Below the pieces are notes generated by a model. That model saw only the letters and a list, made by a program, of their open reading frames with translations, had not been told where the DNA came from and searched no databases. Shown here one piece after another: positions 7,285-15,145 of a stretch of 64,000 bases of DNA. The translations under genes and the position numbers were made by a program. Positions within the stretch are counted from its first letter, which is position 1. Each line of letters opens with the position of its first letter. This stretch comes from RGIG1681 sp964646345 (lineage in GTDB: Bacteria > Bacillota > Clostridia > Christensenellales > UBA1242), in contig CAZYDU010000003.1 in assembly GCA_964646345.1 (NCBI GenBank), positions 1 through 64,000 on the forward strand, given 5' to 3'.

Positions 7285-8909
7285 TAAAACAATTCATCAT
7301 CTGCAGAAATATTGATATCTGAAAAATCCTTAACTTCAGATTCTTCAGGCATTTCTGGTGGCGGAACAAGGCCTGATAAATCATCATCAGACATTTCGTT
7401 AATAATGTTTCCTATTGCATTTTTGAAGTCTTCAGGATTCATATCGCCACTCTTTATTGCTCTTTTCTTTTCCTGATTTGACTCATATTGATTAACCAAA
7501 CTCTGCTCGTTTGCATCTTTTTCCAAATTATAAAAACTTGTTCTGCTACCGTCCCAACCAATATAAACACTACCAGGTTGACCATTTCTGAATTTCGCAA
7601 TAATAAGTTCAGCTGTATAGTTACCTGTTTTGTCTTCAGCAATTTCTTTTGCTGACATATCTCTATGGATAAACCAAACTTGGTCGGCATCTTGTTCGAT
7701 AGAACCAGATTCACGAAGATCGGACAAAACCGGCTTGCCTGGCTTGCCATTATCACGTTGTTCAACAGAACGGTTAAGCTGACAAAGTGCAAGAACAGGA
7801 ACATTGATTTCTTTTGCCAAAATCTTTAGTTGACGAGAAATGCTTGCAACTTCGTTTTGACGATTGTCGGTTTTTTCATCACTTTTCATCAATCCTAAAT
7901 AGTCGATTGCAATTAAATCAAGCCCTTTTTCACGTTTAAGTTTTCTGCATTTAGCAAGAACTTGTGCTGGTGTGTTCATTGCATTATCATCAATAAAAAT
8001 ATCTGTTTCTTTTAGCTTCTTTTCAGCTTTCCAAATCTTAGCCCAATCATTTTCATTAAGTTCGCCACGAAGGGCTTTTGCCATTGAAACATTGGCTACT
8101 GAAAAAAGCATTCTTTGTGCAAGTTGTTCTCTGCCCATTTCAAGAGAAAATACTGCACATTTTGCTTTGGATTCAAGTGCAGCATTTGAAACAATGTTCA
8201 TCGCAAGAGATGTTTTACCAACACCCGGACGAGCTGCAATGATAACCAAATCCGATTTTTGCAAACCATTGGTTGCTTTGTCTATTTGATAAAATCCTGT
8301 TTTTAAACCACGGGTTGCACCGCCATCTTTGTGGATTTCTTCAATACGATTGATTACTTTTTCAAGTGGAAATTCAATTCTCTCTAATGCCCCTGTTTGG
8401 TCACGTTCAGCAATTTCATAAAGAGCTTTTTCGGTTGCTCCGAGAATGCTTTCATCGGTGTCTTTGTCGTAAGCTTTTGTGATTGTGTCGCCACAGGTAA
8501 TGATTATTTGTCTTAAAACTGAATTTTTTCTTACAATTTCAACATAGTGGGTATAACCTGCCGCAGATGGCACAACGTTTGTTAAAGTTGTGATGTATGC
8601 CATTCCGCCAACACTATTAATTAATCCCTTTCTGTCTAGATAATCTGAAACAGTTACAAAGTCGACATTAATTGAATCTTTTTGCAAGTCTTTGATTGCA
8701 TGGAAAATTTGACGGTGTGTTTCGTTGTAAAAATCAGATTCTTCAAGTTTGCCAACAATATTTAAGCAAATTTCTGAATCAATCAACGCACAACCCAAAA
8801 CCGCTTGTTCTGCTTCGAAATTGTTAGGCAAAATTCTGCCACCGCTTTCGAAAGCTTTTTTTATTTCTTGTTCTCTTTTTTCTTTTTTAGTTTGCCTTAC
8901 TTCCGCCAT
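7284..8909 (-). CDS. dnaB: Replicative DNA helicase DnaB
   Basis: Hexameric 5'-3' helicase of the replication fork. The N-terminal DnaB domain (about 28-130, NNFEAEQAVLGCALID) is followed by the RecA-like core with Walker A ARPGVGKT (226-233), Walker B LIAIDYLGL (332-340), and the conserved SDLRESGSIEQDADQV (396-411). At 541 aa it is longer than the usual 440-470 because of a Lys/Glu-rich N-terminal extension (~25 aa) and an acidic C-terminal tail (about 465-541, ending SADDELF). No intein is present. It has its own promoter at 8936-8964 and lies in the dnaB/rpsF-ssb-rpsR neighbourhood common in Bacillota. Confidence 0.97.
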   Translation of the reverse strand: MAEVRQTKKEKREQEIKKAFESGGRILPNNFEAEQAVLGCALIDSEICLNIVGKLEESDFYNETHRQIFHAIKDLQKDSINVDFVTVSDYLDRKGLINSVGGMAYITTLTNVVPSAAGYTHYVEIVRKNSVLRQIIITCGDTITKAYDKDTDESILGATEKALYEIAERDQTGALERIEFPLEKVINRIEEIHKDGGATRGLKTGFYQIDKATNGLQKSDLVIIAARPGVGKTSLAMNIVSNAALESKAKCAVFSLEMGREQLAQRMLFSVANVSMAKALRGELNENDWAKIWKAEKKLKETDIFIDDNAMNTPAQVLAKCRKLKREKGLDLIAIDYLGLMKSDEKTDNRQNEVASISRQLKILAKEINVPVLALCQLNRSVEQRDNGKPGKPVLSDLRESGSIEQDADQVWFIHRDMSAKEIAEDKTGNYTAELIIAKFRNGQPGSVYIGWDGSRTSFYNLEKDANEQSLVNQYESNQEKKRAIKSGDMNPEDFKNAIGNIINEMSDDDLSGLVPPPEMPEESEVKDFSDINISADDELF

Positions 8910-8935
8910 TTTTCACCAACCATTTTTATAACATT

Positions 8936-8964
8936 AGTATAATCTTGAAAATACTTAAAGTCAA
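8936..8964 (-). promoter_or_regulatory. dnaB promoter
   Basis: Minus strand TTGACT (8959-8964), 17-nt spacer, TATACT (8936-8941). Confidence 0.75.
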
Positions 8965-8997
8965 ATGAACACAACTTGCTTTTTATCCCACTAAAGG

Positions 8998-9270
8998 TTA
9001 TGCCTTAGGTTGTTTAGTTGAGCAAGTTTTTTGTTCTGCTAAAAACTCAAGACGTTTGTTTAACTTTAATACTTCTCTGTTGATTTCATCTAGCATAGGT
9101 GCGTAATAGTCCATGGCACACAAATATCTTTCTTCTGATATTTCGCCGTTGGCAACCATCTCTGAAATTTGTTGAGCCGAACCCCTGCAAATCTCAACAG
9201 ATTCATATAATTCAGCTAGTGCTTGCTCTACTTCTTTTTTTGTTAACTTGCTTATTTGTTCGCTAGTCAT
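8998..9270 (-). CDS. Small helical protein, paralogue of upstream gene
   Basis: A 90-aa, mostly helical protein of unknown function. The ATG at 9268-9270 is preceded by GGAG 6 nt upstream; the longer frame to 9348 has no such site. Its pattern (LTKKEVEQALAELYESVEIC ... YLCAMDYYAPMLDEINREVLKLNKRLEFLAEQ) aligns with the gene just upstream at 9290-9607, so the two are probably an ancient tandem duplication. The charge periodicity suggests a coiled coil. Probably co-transcribed with its paralogue. Confidence 0.6.
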   Translation of the reverse strand: MTSEQISKLTKKEVEQALAELYESVEICRGSAQQISEMVANGEISEERYLCAMDYYAPMLDEINREVLKLNKRLEFLAEQKTCSTKQPKA

Positions 9271-9289
9271 AATTATCTCCAAGTTTAAT

Positions 9290-9607
9290 TTATAGTTTTT
9301 CTTGTTCACTTTCATTTTTAGTTTGTGTTTTGTCTTTATTAAACACAAATTTTTTGAATTTGTTTTGTTTTGCTCTGAGTTTAGCCATTCTTTTGTTAAT
9401 GCGTTCTATTTCTGTTCTGCAAACTTGTTTATTGTATTCACAATAATCAATCTCAACTTCATAGTTTTGATTTGTATAATTGCTTTCAGCCATTTCTTTG
9501 CAAACTTTTGCTTCATGGGCTTCAAATGATTTTATAATACAATAAAGTTCTTCGACTCTTTGAGCTAATTCTTCTATAGTTGCATTTCTTATTTCTTTTC
9601 TATCCAT
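9290..9607 (-). CDS. Small coiled-coil-like protein, paralogue of downstream gene
   Basis: A 105-aa protein, not recognised. It shares with the next gene an N-terminal helix (ATIEELAQRVEELYCIIKSFE), a central DYxxY-like element (EIDYCEYNKQVC) and a C-terminal helix with INKRMAKLRAKQ. It ends in a Lys/Glu-rich tail. No membrane segment. AGGAT lies about 8 nt before the ATG. It is the first cistron after a near-consensus promoter at 9635-9663; its paralogue follows after 19 nt. Confidence 0.6.
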   Translation of the reverse strand: MDRKEIRNATIEELAQRVEELYCIIKSFEAHEAKVCKEMAESNYTNQNYEVEIDYCEYNKQVCRTEIERINKRMAKLRAKQNKFKKFVFNKDKTQTKNESEQEKL

Positions 9608-9634
9608 AATAATATCCTTTTTTATCTTTTCTTA

Positions 9635-9663
9635 ATTTTACCACCAGTTTAGCTTCTTGTCAA
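9635..9663 (-). promoter_or_regulatory. Promoter of the small paralogue pair
   Basis: Minus strand TTGACA (9658-9663), 17-nt spacer, TAAAAT (9635-9640). Confidence 0.75.
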
Positions 9664-9683
9664 TATTGAATATTTTTAGGCAA

Positions 9684-9727
9684 TAAAAAAACCACTCGTT
9701 TTGAGCAATTTCAAAGTCAAGTGGTTT
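9684..9727 (-). terminator. Terminator of rpsF-ssb-rpsR
   Basis: Minus strand AAACCACT pairs with AGTGGTTT around a 23-nt interior, then a run of seven T. It starts 9 nt after the rpsR stop. Confidence 0.8.
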
Positions 9728-9736
9728 GAATTTAAA

Positions 9737-10009
9737 TTACAGTGTTCTGTATGGTAAAAGAGCCATAACTCTTGCTCTTTTGATAGCATTTGTAAGCTCT
9801 CTTTGGTGCTTAGCACAAACGCCAGTTGTTCTTCTAGGAATGATTTTACCTTTTTCAGTCATATATTTACGAAGTTTTGCAACATTTTTGTAATCAATAA
9901 CTTCATTTTTTTCAACGCAGAATACGCAAACTTTTTTGCTTTCTTTTCTGTATTTGTTTGGTGTTTTATCATCATAAGAAGAAGCATCTTTTTTGAATTT
10001 CTTTTCCAT
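9737..10009 (-). CDS. rpsR: 30S ribosomal protein S18 (zinc-binding type)
   Basis: Ribosomal protein S18 (90 aa), which binds the 16S central domain as a dimer with S6. The core IDYKNVAKLRKYM..KGKIIPRRTTG..HQRELTNAIKRARVMALLPY is typical. Two cysteines in VCVFC and the CAKH segment give a CxxC...CxxH set, the pattern of zinc-binding C+ forms; the B. subtilis protein lacks this set. The ATG is 7 nt after AAGGAG. It is the last gene of rpsF-ssb-rpsR. Confidence 0.97.
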   Translation of the reverse strand: MEKKFKKDASSYDDKTPNKYRKESKKVCVFCVEKNEVIDYKNVAKLRKYMTEKGKIIPRRTTGVCAKHQRELTNAIKRARVMALLPYRTL

Positions 10010-10022
10010 AAATTATCTCCTT

Positions 10023-10454
10023 TTAGAATGGTAAGTTGTCATCATCGATTGGCTCAAACTTGTTAACAACATCATTTTTGCCAGATGACTTTGAACCTGC
10101 TTCTGCAGGTTCTGAAATTTCTTCAGAATTAGAAGTACCTTTTGTTGATAAAAATTCAACTTCATCAGCAACTACATCAGTTGAATATCTCTTAGTGCCG
10201 TCTTGTGCGTCATAACTTCTTGTTTGAAGTGAACCAACAACGCCACATTTGCTACCTTTTTTAAGATACTTGTAGCAGTTGTCTGCTTGAGCACGCCATA
10301 CAACAATATTGATAAAATCAGCTTCTCTTTCGCCATCTTGTCCAGCGAATCTTCTTTGAACTGCAAGCGAAAATCTGCAAAGTGAAACACCATTTGTTGT
10401 TGTGATTAATTCTGGGTCTCTTGTTAAATTTCCAACTAAAATAACTTTATTCAT
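10023..10454 (-). CDS. ssb: Single-stranded DNA-binding protein
   Basis: Tetrameric ssDNA-binding protein (143 aa) for replication, repair and recombination. The OB fold begins MNKVILVGNLTRDPEL and includes FINIVVWRAQADNCYKYLKKGSKCGVVGSLQTRSY. A short Ser/Glu-rich linker leads to the acidic tip DDDNLPF, the standard docking site for partner proteins. It sits between rpsF and rpsR, the conserved order in Bacillota, with GGGAG 6 nt before ATG. Confidence 0.97.
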   Translation of the reverse strand: MNKVILVGNLTRDPELITTTNGVSLCRFSLAVQRRFAGQDGEREADFINIVVWRAQADNCYKYLKKGSKCGVVGSLQTRSYDAQDGTKRYSTDVVADEVEFLSTKGTSNSEEISEPAEAGSKSSGKNDVVNKFEPIDDDNLPF

Positions 10455-10476
10455 AAATTTCTCCCGTGATTTGTAA

Positions 10477-10758
10477 CTATTTTGCTACAATCATTTGTCT
10501 AACAATATGTTTGTTGATATTAAGTTTATTTGTGATTTGAGCAATAGCTGTGTCTTCTGCTTCAAAGTTAATTAAACAATAATAGCCTTCGTTTTTGTAG
10601 TTAACTGGGTAAGCATATTTTCTAACGCCCCATTTGTCTGGTTCGCCTGGTTTTCCACCAAGTTTAGAAATAAGCTCAGAAACACCATTAACAACTTTTT
10701 CTTTTTCTTCGTCAGCAATACTTGCATCAACAATAAATAAAAGTTCGTAATTTTTCAT
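10477..10758 (-). CDS. rpsF: 30S ribosomal protein S6
   Basis: Ribosomal protein S6 (93 aa), partner of S18. The sequence MKNYELLFIVDASI..KVVNGVSELISKLGG..KWGVRKYAYPVNYKNEGYYCLINFEA is typical. A longer frame opens at 10809, but the ATG at 10756-10758 follows AAGGAGG by 7 nt and gives the usual family length. First gene of the rpsF-ssb-rpsR operon, preceded by a hairpin leader of the kind bound by S6:S18. Confidence 0.97.
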   Translation of the reverse strand: MKNYELLFIVDASIADEEKEKVVNGVSELISKLGGKPGEPDKWGVRKYAYPVNYKNEGYYCLINFEAEDTAIAQITNKLNINKHIVRQMIVAK

Positions 10759-10817
10759 TTCTTTGCCTCCTTTTGGACTCATTCGGTTTTGGGAAACACC
10801 CCAAAACAAGGAATTGT
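10759..10817 (-). promoter_or_regulatory. Candidate S6:S18-binding leader of rpsF
   Basis: The minus-strand leader contains a GTTTTGGG/CCCAAAAC stem (10800-10807 with 10786-10793) immediately followed by CCGAATG and then the ribosome-binding site. A stem flanked on its 3' side by an unpaired CCG is the feature reported for the S6:S18 autoregulatory leader found in many bacteria. The match is by eye; a covariance search would settle it. Confidence 0.5.
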
Positions 10818-10823
10818 ATCATG

Positions 10824-10852
10824 AGTATAACACAGCCCAAATTTTTTTGCAA
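10824..10852 (-). promoter_or_regulatory. rpsF-ssb-rpsR promoter
   Basis: Minus strand TTGCAA (10847-10852), 17-nt spacer, TATACT (10824-10829). Confidence 0.75.
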
Positions 10853-10961
10853 GTGCTTTTTGTTATTTTATTATATAGTGGTTTCTAATAGTTTAACTTT
10901 ACAGTCTAGTTTAAATTGTTTCTAACATATTTTAAAAATTTTTATAAAATCTTATGTGTAA

Positions 10962-10990
10962 TTGACTTTTTATGTTTTATTGTTTAATAT
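10962..10990 (+). promoter_or_regulatory. Promoter of the P-type ATPase gene
   Basis: TTGACT (10962-10967), 17-nt spacer, TAATAT (10985-10990). Confidence 0.55.
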
Positions 10991-11020
10991 ATTAATTATA
11001 TAAAATACAATGAGGGTGCT

Positions 11021-13738
11021 ATGTCGAAAAAAGTAAATAAAAATGTGTCATCTGACGAAATTAATGACGCCATTGATGAAGCATTAGAAACAACGCAAAA
11101 TGATGTTTCTACAGAAGAAACAGAAGAATTTGCAGAACCAGTTGCTTTATCAAAAAGTCAAATCGCAAAAAAAGAAAAGCAGGAACAAAAAGAAAAAGAT
11201 AAACAACAAAAACTTGCATTGAAAGCAAAAAAAGTCAAAGAACGTGAAAAAGCCGCCGAAGAAAGAGCTAGAAATGGTGAACAAACCTTGGGAGATGTCT
11301 TTGGACAAATGTTCAAGAAAAAGAAAAAACCTGAACCTATTGTTCAAAAAAGAGTAAAACGTGTTAAAACAGATTACCAAACAGGTTTAACTTCAGACCA
11401 AGTTCAAGAAAGAATTTCAAAAGGTCAAACTAACATAACTCCAAACACAAATAACAAAACCGTTGGTTCAATCATCTGCGAAAACGTATTCTCTTTCTTT
11501 AACATTTTATGTTTCTTGGTTGCAACAGCACTAGTTGTTGTGAATATTATTTATAAGCAAAATTGGAACAATTTGCTGTTTATGGTAACAATTTTGATTA
11601 ATATCATTATTGGTATCGCCCAAGAACTTAAAGCCAAACACACGATTGAAAAACTATCGCTTTTAACAGCTCCAGTTGTTAAAGTTATTCGTGATGGCAT
11701 GGAATCAAATATTAATTCAGAAGAAATTGTTATTGATGATATCATAATGCTATCGACCGGAAAACAAATTGTTGCAGATTGTGTAGTTGTTGAAGGAAAC
11801 ATCGAAGTTAATGAAAGTGTGCTAACCGGCGAAAGTTTACCAATAAAGAAAAAAGTTGGCGACACTTTACTTGCTGGAAGTTTCGTTGTATCTGGACATT
11901 GTCATGCTAGAGTTGAAAAAGTTGGCTCAAATTGCTATTTGCAACAACTTGCAATTTCTGCTAAAAAATATCGTAAACCAAAATCAGAGTTATTTTCGTC
12001 ACTTAGAGTTATTATTAAAGTTATTGGTGTTTTGATTGTACCAATAACCGCACTAATGTTTTACATCAGTTTCAAACAGCCTGGAGCAACAGTTGTTGAT
12101 GCTGTAACAACCACGGCTGGTTCAACAATAGGAATGATTCCTGCGGGAATGTTCTTGTTGTGTTCAATCTCACTTACCGTATCCGTAATCAAACTCGCAC
12201 GTAAAAAAGCTCTTGTACAAGACCTTTACTGCGTTGAAATGCTTGCTAGAGTTAATGTTTTGTGTTTGGATAAAACCGGAACAATCACTGACGGCACAAT
12301 GAAAGTATTTAATTGTGTGCAATTATCTTCAACCGACCAAACCATAAAAAGAATTATGGGTTCAATGCTTTCAGCTCTTGGAGATAACAACCAAACAAGT
12401 CAAGCACTTATCAACTATTTCGGTTACAACAAAGAAATGACACCAATAATAACAATTCCATTCTCATCATCAAGAAAGCTCTCAGCTGTTACATTTGATA
12501 ATTATGGAACTTATATTATGGGTGCTCCTGAATTTGTTAACCCCAACATGAAAGATGAAAAACTGAAGACCATGATTGAACAATATGCAAAAGATGGTTA
12601 CAGAACACTTCTTTTATCACACTCAAAAGAATCTATTTCAAAAGATACTTTACCTGAAGACAGAGAACCTATTGCTCTTATAATCCTAGAAGACCATATC
12701 AGAGAAGACGCTCAAAAAACCATTACTTGGTTTAAAGATAATGGTGTTAAAGTTAAAATTATTTCAGGCGATAACCCGTTAACTGTTAGCGAAATTGCAA
12801 AACGTGTGGGGGTTGAAGGTACTGATTCATTTATTAGTCTTGATGGCTTGAATGAAAAACAAGTTATTGCCGCTGCAAATAAATACACCGTTTTCGGTCG
12901 TGTTACTCCAGAACAAAAAGCACTTTTAATTAAAACAATCAAAAATGATGGTAATACCGTTGCAATGACCGGCGATGGTGTAAATGATATCTTAGCTTTA
13001 AAAGAAGCAGATTGCTCAATAGCTATGGCAAGTGGTAATGAAGCTGTTAGAAGCGTAAGTCACATGGTTTTGATGAACTCAGACTTTTCAAGCATGCCTG
13101 ACACTGTTATTGAAGGAAGAAAAGTTATCAATAACGTGCAAAAAGCATCTTCGCTATTCTTTATGAAAACTTTGTTTTCTATCATATTCTCAATTCTTGT
13201 TATTGGTTTATCGTTTGCAAGCAATTTTGGTGTTGCCTATCCATTCACGACACCTAGAATGCTAATGTTTGAATGGTTTGTTATTGGTATCCCATCATTT
13301 ATATTAGCGTTCCTACCAAACGACAAACCAATTAATGGTAAATTTATTTACAACCTTATCAAAAATGCATTGCCTGGTGCGATTGCCCTTGTTATTAATG
13401 TTGGTGCTGTATATCTTTATAATCAAATAATTAATCACACTTTAGTTGGCGATAATATCATGACAACAGTTTCAACAATGTCAACCTTAATTTTGACATT
13501 CACGGGACTAGCAATGTTGTATCGTCTTTGCAAACCATTCAATGGCTTAACCACAACACTTTTTGTGTTAATGTTTACAGCTTGCTGTGTTTGTTTCTTC
13601 TTCTGGCCAGGATTTTTTGATATTGTGGCTATAAGCGAACTTGCACTTCCAGATGTTTTGTTTGTAATAGTTCTTGCATTAACTTCTCCAACGGTAATTA
13701 ATATTTTATACAAGATAATGGATAAAGTAAAACTATAA
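11021..13738 (+). CDS. Cation-translocating P-type ATPase with charged N-terminal extension
   Basis: A 905-aa membrane pump. Residues 1-110 are hydrophilic and rich in Lys/Glu (KKEKQEQKEKDKQQK), an extension outside the usual fold. The core has the actuator motif LTGES (268-272), phosphorylation motif DKTGT (Asp417) and GDGVND (651-656), with membrane pairs before and after and about six C-terminal segments. It resembles the CtpE/Exp7-like group of calcium-type pumps more than heavy-metal pumps: there is no CPC motif or metal-binding domain. The membrane-4 motif reads IPAGM where many cation pumps have PEGL, so ion selectivity cannot be assigned. Start has GAGGGTG; single gene with its own promoter and terminator. 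Confidence 0.88.
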   Translation: MSKKVNKNVSSDEINDAIDEALETTQNDVSTEETEEFAEPVALSKSQIAKKEKQEQKEKDKQQKLALKAKKVKEREKAAEERARNGEQTLGDVFGQMFKKKKKPEPIVQKRVKRVKTDYQTGLTSDQVQERISKGQTNITPNTNNKTVGSIICENVFSFFNILCFLVATALVVVNIIYKQNWNNLLFMVTILINIIIGIAQELKAKHTIEKLSLLTAPVVKVIRDGMESNINSEEIVIDDIIMLSTGKQIVADCVVVEGNIEVNESVLTGESLPIKKKVGDTLLAGSFVVSGHCHARVEKVGSNCYLQQLAISAKKYRKPKSELFSSLRVIIKVIGVLIVPITALMFYISFKQPGATVVDAVTTTAGSTIGMIPAGMFLLCSISLTVSVIKLARKKALVQDLYCVEMLARVNVLCLDKTGTITDGTMKVFNCVQLSSTDQTIKRIMGSMLSALGDNNQTSQALINYFGYNKEMTPIITIPFSSSRKLSAVTFDNYGTYIMGAPEFVNPNMKDEKLKTMIEQYAKDGYRTLLLSHSKESISKDTLPEDREPIALIILEDHIREDAQKTITWFKDNGVKVKIISGDNPLTVSEIAKRVGVEGTDSFISLDGLNEKQVIAAANKYTVFGRVTPEQKALLIKTIKNDGNTVAMTGDGVNDILALKEADCSIAMASGNEAVRSVSHMVLMNSDFSSMPDTVIEGRKVINNVQKASSLFFMKTLFSIIFSILVIGLSFASNFGVAYPFTTPRMLMFEWFVIGIPSFILAFLPNDKPINGKFIYNLIKNALPGAIALVINVGAVYLYNQIINHTLVGDNIMTTVSTMSTLILTFTGLAMLYRLCKPFNGLTTTLFVLMFTACCVCFFFWPGFFDIVAISELALPDVLFVIVLALTSPTVINILYKIMDKVKL

Positions 13739-13740
13739 AC

Positions 13741-13769
13741 AAAGCAACCTTAATTAAGGTTGCTTTTCT
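13741..13769. terminator. Bidirectional terminator
   Basis: Nearly perfect palindrome AAAGCAACCTTAA/TTAAGGTTGCTTT with flanking T run, just after the P-type ATPase stop and 30 nt after the convergent gerAC stop. Confidence 0.85.
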
Positions 13770-13798
13770 TTTTGAGCAAAATCTAAGTTTTTATTTAA

Positions 13799-15145
13799 TT
13801 AGTACTCGAGTCTTGAAACATTAACATTAACATTTAATTTTAGTTGCTCAATAAAACTAGGCATATCTTCGAACTTGTTTTTTACTTTTTTATAATGAAA
13901 TTTGTAGGCTATATCAAATGCTTCAAAGATATCCGAACCAAAAAACTTTGACTTCTCAAAGGCTATTGCAATTTTTTGTGCAATAGCTTTTTTTAATTCT
14001 TCTTTAATATATTCAAACTCGTCATTTGATAATTCAGGCAAAAACTCGTCATTTTGTATTTCTTTTATGCTTGAATTTACGATATTCACAATTATATCCA
14101 AACATGGCTGGTCACCTTCGAACCTTACTTTCTTTTTGTTAAATTTATACTTAATTTCTATGCCAGCCTTAGCCTTTTTTAGGTTGCCAAATTCCAAATC
14201 TTCCAAACTTATATCTTCTGAGTGACACTTATCTTTTGCAAGCATATACCCCATTATTTCGTCTTCAGATTCTAGTTTTCCAGCAAACTTTCCATCAACA
14301 AAACAATGAATTGGTGTCATTGATTCAAAGTATAGGGTTGAACCTGAATCTTGTTTACCTTCATCACTCTGCGATTCGCCACCACCTGAACTTTCCGAGT
14401 TTGAACTTTGTCCAGTGGCGTTATCTTCGCTTGTTTGTTTTTCTTTGGAATCTTGACCATTAGAATTGTTTTGGTTTTGTTCTTCGTTATTGGATTTCGT
14501 GGTTTGAGAAGAATTACTTGCACTTTTTTCTTCCGACTCCGTTCCTGAACCAAGAGACAAAACACTAATAGTTGCAGTCTTTGAATTATTTAAACTGTTA
14601 TTTATAAAAGATAACAAACTCGTCATTGTTCCGTCACTTTCTTTTTCTTTGTAAATAAATACTTTTTGAAGACCCAAACCAACAGATAGACCCAAATCTT
14701 TAGTTTTTTGAATTTCTTCTTTCGCTTGGTCTTTTGCAAATAGTAAAAGAACGCTATCTTTTATAGTTGTATCTCTCAAAAAATAATTTAACGATTTCTT
14801 TAAGTTTTCATCTTGCATTTCTTTGCCTAAAAGAATGAAGTTTGTGTGCGAAAACCCCGCAACCTTTCCGGATTTGTAAGATAATTTGGATATTGCCGAA
14901 ACAATAGTTTCGCCCTGCTCTGAAATGAACTCGATACTTGCACCTTCTTCACTTGAACCTGCACTGGGTTTGGTTTTTACTACCTGAGCTGTGACTTCGT
15001 AACCTGAATCATTTTTATCTATGGCAAGTCCTGTCACAATTATTCTCATATTTAGTCTAGCTTGGGTTGATAAGCTAACAGGAAAAGCCAAAACAATAAT
15101 AAGCAAAACCGCAATTCCAATATGTTTTTTAAAAAATTGTTTCAT
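13799..15145 (-). CDS. gerAC: Ger(x)C-family spore germination protein, no lipobox
   Basis: C subunit of a nutrient germinant receptor. The N-terminus has one hydrophobic segment (IAVLLIIVLAFPVSLS) followed by RIIVTGLAIDKNDSGYEVTAQVV and later SHTNFILLGKEM, typical of Ger(x)C. Two oddities: GerAC proteins are normally lipoproteins, but no Cys follows the hydrophobic segment here; and a stretch of about 65 residues rich in Ser, Asn, Gln and Glu interrupts the middle (encoded near 14350-14550). The ATG at 15145 is chosen because GGCGG lies just upstream; the ATG at 15160 would add five residues. It overlaps the end of gerAB by 17 nt, and is the last gene of gerAA-gerAB-gerAC. Confidence 0.85.
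   Translation of the reverse strand: MKQFFKKHIGIAVLLIIVLAFPVSLSTQARLNMRIIVTGLAIDKNDSGYEVTAQVVKTKPSAGSSEEGASIEFISEQGETIVSAISKLSYKSGKVAGFSHTNFILLGKEMQDENLKKSLNYFLRDTTIKDSVLLLFAKDQAKEEIQKTKDLGLSVGLGLQKVFIYKEKESDGTMTSLLSFINNSLNNSKTATISVLSLGSGTESEEKSASNSSQTTKSNNEEQNQNNSNGQDSKEKQTSEDNATGQSSNSESSGGGESQSDEGKQDSGSTLYFESMTPIHCFVDGKFAGKLESEDEIMGYMLAKDKCHSEDISLEDLEFGNLKKAKAGIEIKYKFNKKKVRFEGDQPCLDIIVNIVNSSIKEIQNDEFLPELSNDEFEYIKEELKKAIAQKIAIAFEKSKFFGSDIFEAFDIAYKFHYKKVKNKFEDMPSFIEQLKLNVNVNVSRLEY

Noticed and set aside
11150..11380. Minus-strand Phe-rich frame opposite the ATPase N-terminus.
   Set aside because: It is the complement of Lys/Glu-rich codons of the real gene, without a ribosome-binding site.
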